A stretch of DNA of 40,381 nt from NCBI GenBank assembly GCA_018240745.1, contig JAFEFF010000065.1, positions 1 to 40,381 of the forward strand, in the 5' to 3' direction. Position 1 is the stretch's first letter. Each line of letters starts with the position of its first letter. A program made the translations under genes and the position numbers. Under the pieces are notes generated by a model. It was not told the origin of the DNA and did no database searches. It was given only the letters and a program-made list of their open reading frames with translations. Origin of the DNA: Pseudomonadota bacterium. Lineage in GTDB: Bacteria; Pseudomonadota; Alphaproteobacteria; Reyranellales; Reyranellaceae. Below are positions 25,441-33,654 of the stretch, in pieces.

Positions 25441-25496
25441 GCGGCTATGCTGCCCCGAATCGGCTCAGGACGACAAGAAGCGTCGCCGGACTGGTT

Positions 25497-26708
25497 CTAT
25501 TCGGCGACGTCGCGCGCCCCGACGGTGCGGGCGCGGAACTCCTCCGGTACCTCGCGGCCGACGTCGGTGAAGGCCTTCTTCACCGCCGCCACGGTCGGGC
25601 CGAACACCGCCTTGCGGTTCTCGCGCGCCCAGCGGTTGGAGCCGACGATGGTATCGAGCGAGCCCTGGAAGCGCGGCATGACGTAGCGCGCGAACAGCTC
25701 GTACGACCGCAGCGTCGCCTCGCGGTCGGCCCATTCGTGGGCGCGGAACAGGATGCCGCCGAAGCCGCCCTGGGAGTAGCCGAGCAGCCGCTCGATCCCC
25801 CTGGCGACCGTGTCGGGCGAGCCGACCAGCGTCGTGCCCTGCTTCACGCCCTCGCGCAGCGGATCGTCGGAGCGGCCCGGCGGGCGGCCGAGCGTGTCCT
25901 CGAAGTAGGTCACCGTCTCGCGGCGCTCGCCGGCATGGACCTCGCGCAGCGCCCGCTCGTCGTCATCGGCGACGTGCGCGTTAACGACGATGCGCCACTT
26001 CGAGCGGTCGGCCGTCTGGCCGTGCCTGGCCGCGGTCTCCTCGTAGATCGCCCACTGCTTGGCCATCGCCTCCGGCCCGCCCGGCAGGCCGGCGCCAATC
26101 GACAGCACGCCCACGCCATGCTTGCCCGCCGCGATCATGCCCGACGGCGTGATGGTGCTGGCGCAGGCGATCGGGAAGTGCGGGTAGCTGTACGGCGCGA
26201 GATGCAGCCGCGCCTCCTTGAGCTCGAACCAGTCGGTCTTCATCGTCACCGGCTCCTCGCACTTGAGCAGCGCCATGATGGCGGCCAGCGACTGCTCCAT
26301 GCGGTCGCGCTGGGTCGAGGGCTCGATGCCCATCATGTAGGCGTCCGACGGCAGCGCGCCCGGGCCGCAGCCCAGCATGGTTCGGCCGCGCGACATGTGG
26401 TCGAGCTGCACGAAGCGGTTCGCGACCATCAGCGGGTGATGGTACGGCAGGCTGGTCACGCCCGAGCCCAGCCGGATGTAGCGCGTGCGCCCGATCAGCG
26501 CGCCGATGAACACTTCCGGCGAGGCGATGGTCTCCCAGCCGGCCGAATGATGCTCGCCGATCCAGGCTTCGTCGTAGCCAAGCTCGTCGATCCATTCGAC
26601 CAGCTCCATGTCGCGCGCCATGCCGAGCGTCGGGTTCTCGCCGACCCCGTGGAAGGGCGCGAGAAAGATGCCGAACTCCAGGCCCTTGTGCTTGCCGGTC
26701 TGTGCCAT
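25497..26708 (-). CDS. LLM class flavin-dependent oxidoreductase (limonene monooxygenase-like)
   Basis: The ATG at 26708 has a strong ribosome site (GGAGGAA) and gives 403 residues. The bacterial-luciferase-like TIM barrel shows LEFGIFLAPFHGVGENPTL, EWIDELGYDEAWIGEHHSAG, GSGVTSLPYHHPLMVANRFV, GRTMLGCGPGALPSDAYMMG and HGVGVLSIGAG. This is the pattern of the subgroup that includes limonene 1,2-monooxygenase and similar two-component FMN monooxygenases. No flavin reductase is adjacent. The frame continues upstream to 27236, but as an antisense frame over the CoA-transferase gene. Divergent from the CoA-transferase gene with 49 bases between the starts. Confidence 0.92.
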   Translation of the reverse strand: MAQTGKHKGLEFGIFLAPFHGVGENPTLGMARDMELVEWIDELGYDEAWIGEHHSAGWETIASPEVFIGALIGRTRYIRLGSGVTSLPYHHPLMVANRFVQLDHMSRGRTMLGCGPGALPSDAYMMGIEPSTQRDRMEQSLAAIMALLKCEEPVTMKTDWFELKEARLHLAPYSYPHFPIACASTITPSGMIAAGKHGVGVLSIGAGLPGGPEAMAKQWAIYEETAARHGQTADRSKWRIVVNAHVADDDERALREVHAGERRETVTYFEDTLGRPPGRSDDPLREGVKQGTTLVGSPDTVARGIERLLGYSQGGFGGILFRAHEWADREATLRSYELFARYVMPRFQGSLDTIVGSNRWARENRKAVFGPTVAAVKKAFTDVGREVPEEFRARTVGARDVAE

Positions 26709-26757
26709 GATTCCTCCGTGGACAGCGAACCTAGCACGGGATAGCGAAAATCGTTCC

Positions 26758-29097
26758 ATGAGCCGGACCGACACACTGCCGCTTAGCGGCTTCACCATTC
26801 TGGAGGTGAACGACCGCGACGTGCCGCTCTGTCTCAGGCTCGCGGCTTCGCTGGCCGGCAAGATCGCCGCCGATCTCGGCGCGACGGTGCTCAAGATCGA
26901 GCCTCCGCAGGGCGATCCGGTGCGCCGCGCGCCGCCCTTCCTGCCGCAGAGCGAGAGCGCGCTGTTCCAGTTCCTCAACACGTCGAAGCGTTCGGTAGCG
27001 TTCGATCTCGCGTCGGACACGGGGCGCGCGGACCTTGCCAGGCTGCTGCAGACCGCCGACGCGGTGGTGTTCGAGGAACCGGCGTCGATTGCGGCGCTCG
27101 CGCGCGCCGGCCGCGCGACGCCGATCGAGATCGCGGCGTTTCCGGTCGAGATGAACGCCGCGACGCGCCCGGTCAGCGAGTTCACGCTGCTGGCGCTGAG
27201 CGGCCTGCTCCACATGGTGGGCGAGCCCGAGCGCAAGCCGTTGCGGCTGGGCGGCCATCAGGCCTCGTATGCCGCCGGACTGACCGCCTTCACCGGGCTC
27301 GCCTCGGCACTGGCCGCGCGCGACGCCGGGCACAAGCCGGCCGCGGTTCGCGTATCGCTGGCCGAAGTCCTGCAATGGGTGAACTGGAAGGCAGCGTCGG
27401 GTGCCGAGGCGACCGGCGTCTCGCCCGGCCGCGAGGGCAAGAAGTCGGAGTTCCAGATCGTGCCCTGCCGCGACGGTCACGTGGCGGTCGTCTACACGGT
27501 GACGCAATGGCCCGCAGCGGGCGCGCTGATCGGCGATCCGCGGCTCGGCGATCCCAGGTTCGAGAGCCGGGCCGGCCGGCGCCAGCACATCGCCGAGCTC
27601 TACGCGATCCTCACGCCATGGTTCGCCGACAAGACCCGCGCCGAGATCCAGCGTCTCGCCCAGGCCAAAGGCGTGCCGTTCGGCCCGATCTTCTCGCCCG
27701 CCGAATTGCTCGAGACCGAGCAGTACGTCGCCCGCAGCTTCCTCGCCGAACTCCAGCATCCGACCCTCGGCGCGCTCCGCATGCCGCAGCTTCCCGTGCA
27801 GTGGAACGGCCGTTCCTTCGCGCCGAGGCCCGCACCATCTTTTTCCTCCCTATCGCGCAGCGATGGGGAGGTGCCGCCGTCACACGGCGGCGGAGGGGTC
27901 ATGGGCCACGCCACGACTGCGGCTCATGACCCCTCCGCCCGCGAAGACGCGAGCACCTCCCCGGCTTCGCCAGGGAGGAAAGCGCTGATTGGAATCCGCG
28001 TCCTCGACTTCGGCCTGCTGACGGCGGGCGCGAACACCTCGGCGATGCTGGCCGATCTCGGCGCCGATGTGCTGAAGATCGAATCCGGCGCCTACCTCGA
28101 TCCCTTCCGCGTCGTCGGCAAGATGGACGATCGCGACGGCTGGTGGAACCGCTCGCCGCAGTTCCGCTTCACCAACCGCAACAAGCGCGGGCTGGCGCTG
28201 AACCTGAAATCGCCCGAGGGCCAGCGCGTGGTACGGGAGCTCGCCAGGCACTGCGACGTGGTGGTCGAGAACTTCCGCCGCGGCGTGCTCGATCGCGCCG
28301 GCCTCGGCTACAAGGACCTGATTGCGGTCAATCCCCGCGTCGTCTTCGCCGCCATCTCGAGCCAGGGCGACACCGGGCCGGAGCGCATGAACGTCTCGTT
28401 CGGCTCGACGCTCGACGCCACGTCAGGCATCGCCGCGCTGACCGGCTACGAGGGCGAGGAGCCGCGAATCTCGGGTATGGACGTGAACTATCCCGACCAG
28501 ATCGTCTCGCTGTTCGCCGCGGGCATCGTGATTGCCGCGGTCATGGAGGCGCGGCGGACGGGGCAGGGCTGCTTCCTCGACTTCTCCCAGCGCGAGGTCG
28601 CCTCCTTCACGATCGGCGAGGAAATCCTCGCGGCCGCCGCCGACCCGAACCGCCGGGCCGGTCCGCCGGGCAACAAACAGGAGGGCTTGGCGCAGCAGGA
28701 TGCCTATCGCTGCCGCGACCGCCGCTGGATCGCCGTCACCCTGGCCGAGCCCGACGCCGGCCTTCCGGCCTTTTGCGCCGCGCACGACCGGGACGATGCC
28801 GTCGCCAGGCTGCTGGCCAAGGGCATCGCGGCGGCACCGTGCAACGACGGCAACGACCTGCTGGCCGACAAGGCGCTTGCGGGCGCAACGCTGATCCGCG
28901 ATGAGAAGGGCGGCCTGGTGAAGGGCCTGCCCTACCGGCTCGACGGCCAGGGCGCGGTCATCGAACGGCCGGCACCCGACCTCGGGCAGCACACCGCAGA
29001 GGTATTGCGCGCGCTGTTGGGCTACAACGATGAGCAGTTGCAAGCATTGGCGGCGGCGGGTGTGACCGCGACGACGCCGGCGGTGGGGACCGTCTGA
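26758..29097 (+). CDS. Two-domain CaiB/BaiF CoA-transferase fusion
   Basis: The ATG at 26758 gives 779 residues made of two family III CoA-transferase domains. Domain 1 (about 1-361) begins LSGFTILEVNDRDVPLC, with AADLGATVLKIEPPQGDP and LNTSKRSVAFDL. Domain 2 (about 410-779) begins LIGIRVLDFGLLTAGANTS, with LADLGADVLKIESG, FTNRNKRGLALNLKSPEGQ and MDVNYPDQIVSLFAAGIVIA. The aspartate of domain 2 (NYPD) fits the usual catalytic Asp. In domain 1 the aligned region (GGHQASYAAGLTAFTGL) appears to lack it. The linker, about residues 362-409, is encoded by a palindromic repeat read in frame. It probably moves CoA between carboxylic acids in the cytosol. It is followed after two bases by a nitronate monooxygenase gene. 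Confidence 0.92.
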   Translation: MSRTDTLPLSGFTILEVNDRDVPLCLRLAASLAGKIAADLGATVLKIEPPQGDPVRRAPPFLPQSESALFQFLNTSKRSVAFDLASDTGRADLARLLQTADAVVFEEPASIAALARAGRATPIEIAAFPVEMNAATRPVSEFTLLALSGLLHMVGEPERKPLRLGGHQASYAAGLTAFTGLASALAARDAGHKPAAVRVSLAEVLQWVNWKAASGAEATGVSPGREGKKSEFQIVPCRDGHVAVVYTVTQWPAAGALIGDPRLGDPRFESRAGRRQHIAELYAILTPWFADKTRAEIQRLAQAKGVPFGPIFSPAELLETEQYVARSFLAELQHPTLGALRMPQLPVQWNGRSFAPRPAPSFSSLSRSDGEVPPSHGGGGVMGHATTAAHDPSAREDASTSPASPGRKALIGIRVLDFGLLTAGANTSAMLADLGADVLKIESGAYLDPFRVVGKMDDRDGWWNRSPQFRFTNRNKRGLALNLKSPEGQRVVRELARHCDVVVENFRRGVLDRAGLGYKDLIAVNPRVVFAAISSQGDTGPERMNVSFGSTLDATSGIAALTGYEGEEPRISGMDVNYPDQIVSLFAAGIVIAAVMEARRTGQGCFLDFSQREVASFTIGEEILAAAADPNRRAGPPGNKQEGLAQQDAYRCRDRRWIAVTLAEPDAGLPAFCAAHDRDDAVARLLAKGIAAAPCNDGNDLLADKALAGATLIRDEKGGLVKGLPYRLDGQGAVIERPAPDLGQHTAEVLRALLGYNDEQLQALAAAGVTATTPAVGTV
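27842..27981. repeat. Large palindromic repeat inside the CoA-transferase gene
   Basis: The 140 bases form a nested palindrome. TTTCCTCCC (27842-27850) pairs with GGGAGGAAA (27973-27981), GGGGAGGTG (27865-27873) with CACCTCCCC (27954-27962), and GGAGGGGTCATG (27892-27903) with CATGACCCCTCC (27925-27936). It looks like a dispersed intergenic repeat, yet it is read through in frame as the linker between the two domains. Confidence 0.9.
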
Positions 29098-29099
29098 TC

Positions 29100-30107
29100 A
29101 TGGCGAAGGCCGAAGTCCGCAAGCTCATGGAGCGCATGGCGATGCCTGTCATTGCCGCGCCGATGTTCCTCGTATCCAACCCCGCGCTGACGCTCGCCTG
29201 CTGCAGCGAAGGCCTCATGGGCAGCTTCCCCGCCCACGGTACGCGCAGCCGCGAGGAGTTCCAGGCCTGGCTCGACGAGATGATCGAGGGCATCAGGAAG
29301 CTCGAGGATGCCGGGCGCACGCCGGCCCCATGGGCGGTCAACCTGGTCGTGCATCCGTCGAACCCGCGCTATCCCGGCGACCTCGAGCTGGTCGAGAAGT
29401 ACAGGGTGCCGGTGGTGCTGACGTCCAAGGGCGCGCCGGGCGATGCGATCAGGCGCATCCACGGCTGGGGCGCCGTCGCGCTGCACGACATCGCCAACCG
29501 CCGCCATGCCGAGAAGGCGCTGGAGGCCGGCGTCGACGGCGTGATCGCTGTCGCGGGCGGCGCCGGCGGCCATACCGGCACGATCAATCCCTTCGCGCTG
29601 ATGAACGAGGTACGCCAGCTCGGCGATCACTTCGCGATCGTGCTGGCGGGCGGCCTCACCACGGGCCGCGACGTGCTGGCGGCCGAGACCCTGGGCGCCG
29701 ACCTCGCCTATATCGGCACCCGCTTCATCGCCACCCGCGAGGCGATGGCCGCCGAGGCGCACAAGCGCATGATCCTCGACACGCGAGCGACCGACGTCTT
29801 CCTCACCGCCTCGATCGACGGTGCGCCCGCCAACTGGCTGACGCCGAGCCTGCTTGCCGCCGGCATCGACCTCGACGTGCTGCGCACCACGCTGCCCGGA
29901 AAGGTCGTGGCGGCGCACGAGAACAAGAAGCGCTGGAAGGACATCTACACGGCGGGCCATGGCGTCGGGAACATCGACGACGTGCCGGGTGCCGCCGAGC
30001 TCTGCCGGCGCCTGATCGCGCAGTACCGCGAGGCCAAGATCGCGGTGAAGCCGCGCGGTACGGAAGAGCCGAACTCGCTCGCGACTCGGGTCCAGCACAT
30101 GCGGTGA
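29100..30107 (+). CDS. Nitronate monooxygenase (NPD) family protein
   Basis: A 335-residue FMN TIM-barrel protein of the 2-nitropropane dioxygenase/nitronate monooxygenase family. Motifs are MPVIAAPMFLVSNPALTLAC at 15-34, VDGVIAVAGGAGGHTG with the catalytic-type His158, VLAGGLTTGRDVLAAE (phosphate-binding glycine loop) and GADLAYIGTRFIATREA. Its ATG is two bases after the stop of the CoA-transferase fusion, so the two are one operon. It may detoxify nitronates or act as an enoyl-ACP-reductase-like flavoprotein; the context with a CoA-transferase leaves both open. Confidence 0.93.
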   Translation: MAKAEVRKLMERMAMPVIAAPMFLVSNPALTLACCSEGLMGSFPAHGTRSREEFQAWLDEMIEGIRKLEDAGRTPAPWAVNLVVHPSNPRYPGDLELVEKYRVPVVLTSKGAPGDAIRRIHGWGAVALHDIANRRHAEKALEAGVDGVIAVAGGAGGHTGTINPFALMNEVRQLGDHFAIVLAGGLTTGRDVLAAETLGADLAYIGTRFIATREAMAAEAHKRMILDTRATDVFLTASIDGAPANWLTPSLLAAGIDLDVLRTTLPGKVVAAHENKKRWKDIYTAGHGVGNIDDVPGAAELCRRLIAQYREAKIAVKPRGTEEPNSLATRVQHMR

Positions 30108-30116
30108 ATGTTGCGG

Positions 30117-30164
30117 TTTGGTTCTCTTTGGTTCAAAATGGATCAAATAGAATCGGAATGAACC
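30117..30164 (+). promoter_or_regulatory. 10-bp-periodic operator-like array upstream of the toxin-antitoxin pair
   Basis: Five related half-sites fall at exact ten-base steps: GGTTC (30120), GGTTC (30130), GGATC (30140), GAATC (30150) and GAACC (30160). The first and last are inverted complements. One half-site per helical turn on one DNA face is how ribbon-helix-helix antitoxins bind their own promoters. The array ends at the antitoxin ATG and is clearly more AT-rich than its surroundings. Confidence 0.65.
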
Positions 30165-30410
30165 ATGTCAGCCTTTACCGTGCGTTTGCCAGACGACGTG
30201 GCCGAAAAGCTCGGTGCCCTCGCGGCCAAGCTCGATCGGTCTCGCTCCTATGTCGCTGCTCAGGCGATTGGCGATTTTGTTGAACGCGAGGCCTGGCAGC
30301 TCACCGACATTGAAGCCGGGTTGCGTGAAGCCGACAAAGGCGAATTCGCGACGGATGCAGAGGTCGCCGCTACGATCGCCAAATACACGAGGCGCAAGCG
30401 CCGCAAGTGA
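30165..30410 (+). CDS. Ribbon-helix-helix antitoxin (ParD/CopG-like)
   Basis: An 81-residue protein. The N-terminus SAFTVRLPDDVAEKLGALAA has the T-V-R-L beta-strand of the ribbon-helix-helix fold, followed by DRSRSYVAAQAIGDFVERE (two helices). The C-terminal tail is acidic, then basic (KYTRRKRRK), and would wrap the toxin. It would neutralise the following ParE-like toxin and repress its own operon. It overlaps the toxin gene as GTGA. The ribosome site (GGAA) lies inside the operator-like array, so repression could also block ribosome access. Confidence 0.9.
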   Translation: MSAFTVRLPDDVAEKLGALAAKLDRSRSYVAAQAIGDFVEREAWQLTDIEAGLREADKGEFATDAEVAATIAKYTRRKRRK

Positions 30411-30697
30411 AGCGCATCGTCAGATGGACGAGGCGGGCTCGGCGGCGCCTCGACCAGATCGGCGCTCGCATCTCCGAAGACAATCCCGCCGCCGCAGCTC
30501 GCGTCGTGGCGGCGATCGCCCGAGGCGTTCAACAGCTCGCGAGCGCCCCAGGACGAGGGCGGCCCGGTCGGATTCGAGGCACACGCGAGCTGATCGTCGT
30601 CGGGACACCGTACACTGTCGCCTATCGCGTCCATGAGAACGACATAGAGGTTCTGACAATCCAGCACGGCGCTCAGCTTTGGCCGGAGATGTTGTAA
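30407..30697 (+). CDS. RelE/ParE family toxin
   Basis: A 96-residue protein starting from GTG at 30407. It shows the ParE pattern: WTRRARRRLDQIGARISEDN, PAAAARVVAAIARGVQQLA, GRPGRIRGTRELIVVGTPYT, then VAYRVHENDIEVLTIQHGAQ and LWP at the end. ParE-type toxins poison DNA gyrase, while RelE types cut mRNA; the R-G-T-R-E-L and H-x-x-Q-x-W-P blocks favour ParE. The start overlaps the antitoxin stop, the usual coupled arrangement. Confidence 0.91.
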   Translation: MKRIVRWTRRARRRLDQIGARISEDNPAAAARVVAAIARGVQQLASAPGRGRPGRIRGTRELIVVGTPYTVAYRVHENDIEVLTIQHGAQLWPEML

Positions 30698-30778
30698 ATT
30701 CCGCTCCATGACGGCGTAAGCATGGACTGGGTCAGTTGCCTTGCTTTACGCTCTATCCTCAATCTTGGGAGAGACAGC

Positions 30779-31891
30779 GTGAAGACCAAGGCTGCGGTCT
30801 GTTACGAGGCCGGGAAGGAACTCGTCATCGAAACCGTCGATCTCGAAGGCCCGAAATTCGGCGAGGCGCTGGTCGAGATCAAGGCGTCGGGCGTCTGCCA
30901 CACCGACGAGTTCACCCGCTCCGGCGGCGACCCCGAGGGCCTGTTCCCGGTGATCTTCGGCCACGAGGGCGCGGGCGTCGTGGTCGATGTCGGGCCGGGC
31001 GTGGTGTCGCTGAAGAAGGGCGACCACGTGATCCCGCTCTACACGCCCGAGTGCCGCAACTGCAAGTCCTGCCTGTCGGGCAAGACCAACCTCTGCACCG
31101 CGATCCGCGGCACCCAGGGCCAGGGCGTGATGCCCGACGGCACGTCGCGCTTCTCGATCGGCGGCAGGAAGATCCATCACTACATGGGCTGCTCGACCTT
31201 CTCGAACTTCACGGTGCTGCCGGAGATCGCCCTGGCTAAGATCCGCAACGATGCTCCGTTCGACAAGGTCTGCTACATCGGCTGCGGCGTGACGACCGGG
31301 ATCGGCGCGGTGATCAACACCGCCAAAGTCGAGCCCGGCGCCAATGTCGTGGTGTTCGGCCTGGGCGGCATCGGCCTCAACGTCGTGCAGGGCGCGCGCA
31401 TGGCCGGCGCCAACATGATCGTCGGCGTCGACCTCAATCCCGCGCGCGAGGCGCTGGGCAAGACGTTCGGCATGACCCACTTCGTCGACCCGAACGACCT
31501 GGGCGGCAAGGACCTGGTCGCGCACATCGTCGAACTGACCGACGGCGGCGCCGACTACTCCTTCGAATGCGTCGGCAATACCAGGCTGATGCGCCAGGCG
31601 CTGGAGTGCTGCCATCGCGGCTGGGGCAAGTCGGTGATCATCGGCGTCGCCGGCGCGGGCCAGGAGATCAGCACGCGGCCGTTCCAGCTCGTCACCGGCC
31701 GGCAGTGGATGGGCACGGCGTTCGGCGGCGCCAAGGGCCGGCGCGACGTGCCGAAGATCGTCGACTGGTACATGCAGGGCAAGATCGACATCGATTCGCT
31801 GATCACCCACGTCATGCCGGTCGAGAAGATCAACGATGCGTTCCACCTGATGCACGAGGGCAAGTCGATCCGCAGCGTCGTCACGTTTTAG
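30779..31891 (+). CDS. Class III-type zinc alcohol dehydrogenase / S-(hydroxymethyl)glutathione dehydrogenase
   Basis: A GTG at 30779 with GGGAG upstream gives 370 residues, the normal length. Catalytic zinc ligands are C40 (SGVCHTDE), H62 (GHEGAG) and the Cys of YIGCGVTTGIG. The structural zinc is held by C92, C95, C98 and C106 (PECRNCKSCLSGKTNLC). The NAD motif is VFGLGGIGLNVVQGARMAGA. The enzyme would oxidise S-hydroxymethylglutathione (formaldehyde detoxification) or a related alcohol. An upstream ATG at 30722 has no homology. It starts a co-directional cluster with an MBL hydrolase, SDRs and a transporter, so it may serve a dedicated catabolic route. Confidence 0.93.
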   Translation: MKTKAAVCYEAGKELVIETVDLEGPKFGEALVEIKASGVCHTDEFTRSGGDPEGLFPVIFGHEGAGVVVDVGPGVVSLKKGDHVIPLYTPECRNCKSCLSGKTNLCTAIRGTQGQGVMPDGTSRFSIGGRKIHHYMGCSTFSNFTVLPEIALAKIRNDAPFDKVCYIGCGVTTGIGAVINTAKVEPGANVVVFGLGGIGLNVVQGARMAGANMIVGVDLNPAREALGKTFGMTHFVDPNDLGGKDLVAHIVELTDGGADYSFECVGNTRLMRQALECCHRGWGKSVIIGVAGAGQEISTRPFQLVTGRQWMGTAFGGAKGRRDVPKIVDWYMQGKIDIDSLITHVMPVEKINDAFHLMHEGKSIRSVVTF

Positions 31892-31919
31892 GGGTCACGT
31901 TCCAGCCGGGAGGAGCACC

Positions 31920-32801
31920 ATGGCCGCGAGAGCCATCGGCAACGCCACCATCGAGAAGGTCGAGGAGATCTGCGGCGCAGGCTTCAAGCCCGCACGCATG
32001 TTCCCCAAATTCGACCAGGAGGCCTTCGACGCGCAGAAGAGCTGGATGGTGCCCGACCATGTCGAGCCCGGCAGCGACCGGCTGGTCGGCTCGGTCCACA
32101 CCTGGGTGGTGAAGACCGGCAAGCACACCATCCTGATCGACACCTGCCTCGGCAATCACAAGGACCGGCACAATCCCGGATGGAACAAGCTCAACACGCC
32201 GTTCCTCGAGCGGCTGCAGGCCTGCGGCTGCCATCCCGACTCGGTCGACTTCGTGATGTGCACGCATCTTCATGTCGATCATGTCGGCTGGAACACCAGG
32301 CTCGAGAACGGCCGCTGGGTGCCGACCTTCAGGAACGCCAGGTACCTGTTCGCCAAGCGCGAGTACGCGCACTGGGAGAACGAGCACAAGACGCAGGGCA
32401 AGGAAACCAACGGCGGCTCGTTCGATGACTCCGTGCTGCCCGTGGTCGAAGCCGGCAAGGCGGTGATGATCGACAGCGATCACCAGCCCGACCCGCTGCT
32501 CACCATCGAGGACTATCCCGGCCACACGCCGGGCTCGATCGCCATCAACCTCAAGGACGGCGGCCGGCAGGCCTGCTTCTCGGGCGACATCATGCATCAC
32601 CCGATCCAGGTCTATCACCCCGACTGGTCCAGCCAGTTCTGCTCAGACCAGGAGCTGTCGGCCAAGTCGCGGCGCAAGCTGCTCGAGGATTGCGTCGCGA
32701 GCGGCGCCCTGCTCTGCCCCGCGCATTTCCCCGGCGCCAATGCGGGATACATCAAGCGACGGGGCGATGCGTTCGCCATCGAATGGGATGTCCAGAAATG
32801 A
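31920..32801 (+). CDS. MBL-fold metallo-hydrolase (lactonase-like)
   Basis: A 293-residue metallo-beta-lactamase-fold protein without signal peptide. The metal motif is CTHLHVDHVGWN with H116, H118, D120 and H121. Later ligands are in EDYPGHTPGSI and FSGDIMHHP. The layout resembles the AttM/AiiB-like or methyl-parathion-hydrolase-like branch, which includes lactonases and arylesterases. The ribosome site (GGGAGGAGC) is strong. It lies 28 bases after the alcohol dehydrogenase gene, so it may hydrolyse the thioester or lactone that enzyme produces. Confidence 0.93.
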   Translation: MAARAIGNATIEKVEEICGAGFKPARMFPKFDQEAFDAQKSWMVPDHVEPGSDRLVGSVHTWVVKTGKHTILIDTCLGNHKDRHNPGWNKLNTPFLERLQACGCHPDSVDFVMCTHLHVDHVGWNTRLENGRWVPTFRNARYLFAKREYAHWENEHKTQGKETNGGSFDDSVLPVVEAGKAVMIDSDHQPDPLLTIEDYPGHTPGSIAINLKDGGRQACFSGDIMHHPIQVYHPDWSSQFCSDQELSAKSRRKLLEDCVASGALLCPAHFPGANAGYIKRRGDAFAIEWDVQK

Positions 32802-32826
32802 GCCCCGTCGCGACGGAGAAAGCAAA

Positions 32827-33642
32827 ATGACCGGACGTGAAGAGGATGCCGGCCTGGCCGGCAAGGTCGCGATCGTCTCGGGCGGCGGCGCTGCGGGCGA
32901 CGGCATCGGCAACGGCCGAGCGGCCGCGATCCTGCTGGCCCGCGCCGGCACCAGGGTGGTCGTGTCCGACATCGACAAGAAGCTGGCCCAGCGCACGGTC
33001 GAGATGATCCAGGCCGAGGGCGGCACCGCGGTCGCCGAGGCCTGCAACGCCACCAACGAAGCCGACTGCAAGCGGCTGGTCGACGCCGCGGTCGATCACT
33101 GGGGCCGGCTCGACTTCCTCGACAACAATGTCGGCATCGGCAGCCGCGGCAGCGTGGTCGACGAGAAGCCGGACGAATACCGCCGCGTGATGCAGGTCAA
33201 CGTCGAGACGATGTTCCTGCTGTCCAAGCACGCGATCCCGGCGATGATCAAGACCGCCAAGGGCGGCGCGATCGTCAACATCTCCTCGATCTCGGCGCTG
33301 CGGCCGCGCGGCCTGACCACCTACACCACCTCCAAGGCGGCGGTGATCGGCCTCACCCGGGCGATGGCGGTCGACCACGGCAAGGACCACATCCGCGTCA
33401 ACTGCATCTGCCCCGGGCCGATGTACACGCCGATGGTCAATCGCGGCAACGGCATGAGCGACGCCAACCGCCGGCAGCGCGCCAACGCCTCGGTGCTGAA
33501 GATCGAGGGCACCGGCTGGGACATCGGCCATGCCGTGCGCTTCCTGATGAGCGCGCACGCCCGCTACATCACCGGCCAGGTGCTGGTGGTCGATGGCGGC
33601 GTGACCTTGCAGGGCCCCGAGCGCGATTCACAGGATCACTAG
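32827..33642 (+). CDS. SDR family oxidoreductase (expanded glycine loop)
   Basis: A 271-residue short-chain dehydrogenase. The cofactor loop is longer than usual: SGGGAAGDGIGNGRA (18-32) instead of TGxxxGxG. D48 in VSDID suggests NAD. S153/S154, Y166 and K170 (TYTTSK) form the active site. The C-terminus ends VVDGGVTLQ. The ATG at 32827 has GGAGAAAG upstream. The similar expanded loop in the SDR at 34295 suggests an old duplication. It follows the MBL gene by 25 bases. Confidence 0.93.
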   Translation: MTGREEDAGLAGKVAIVSGGGAAGDGIGNGRAAAILLARAGTRVVVSDIDKKLAQRTVEMIQAEGGTAVAEACNATNEADCKRLVDAAVDHWGRLDFLDNNVGIGSRGSVVDEKPDEYRRVMQVNVETMFLLSKHAIPAMIKTAKGGAIVNISSISALRPRGLTTYTTSKAAVIGLTRAMAVDHGKDHIRVNCICPGPMYTPMVNRGNGMSDANRRQRANASVLKIEGTGWDIGHAVRFLMSAHARYITGQVLVVDGGVTLQGPERDSQDH

Positions 33643-33654
33643 CTGGAAGAACCG

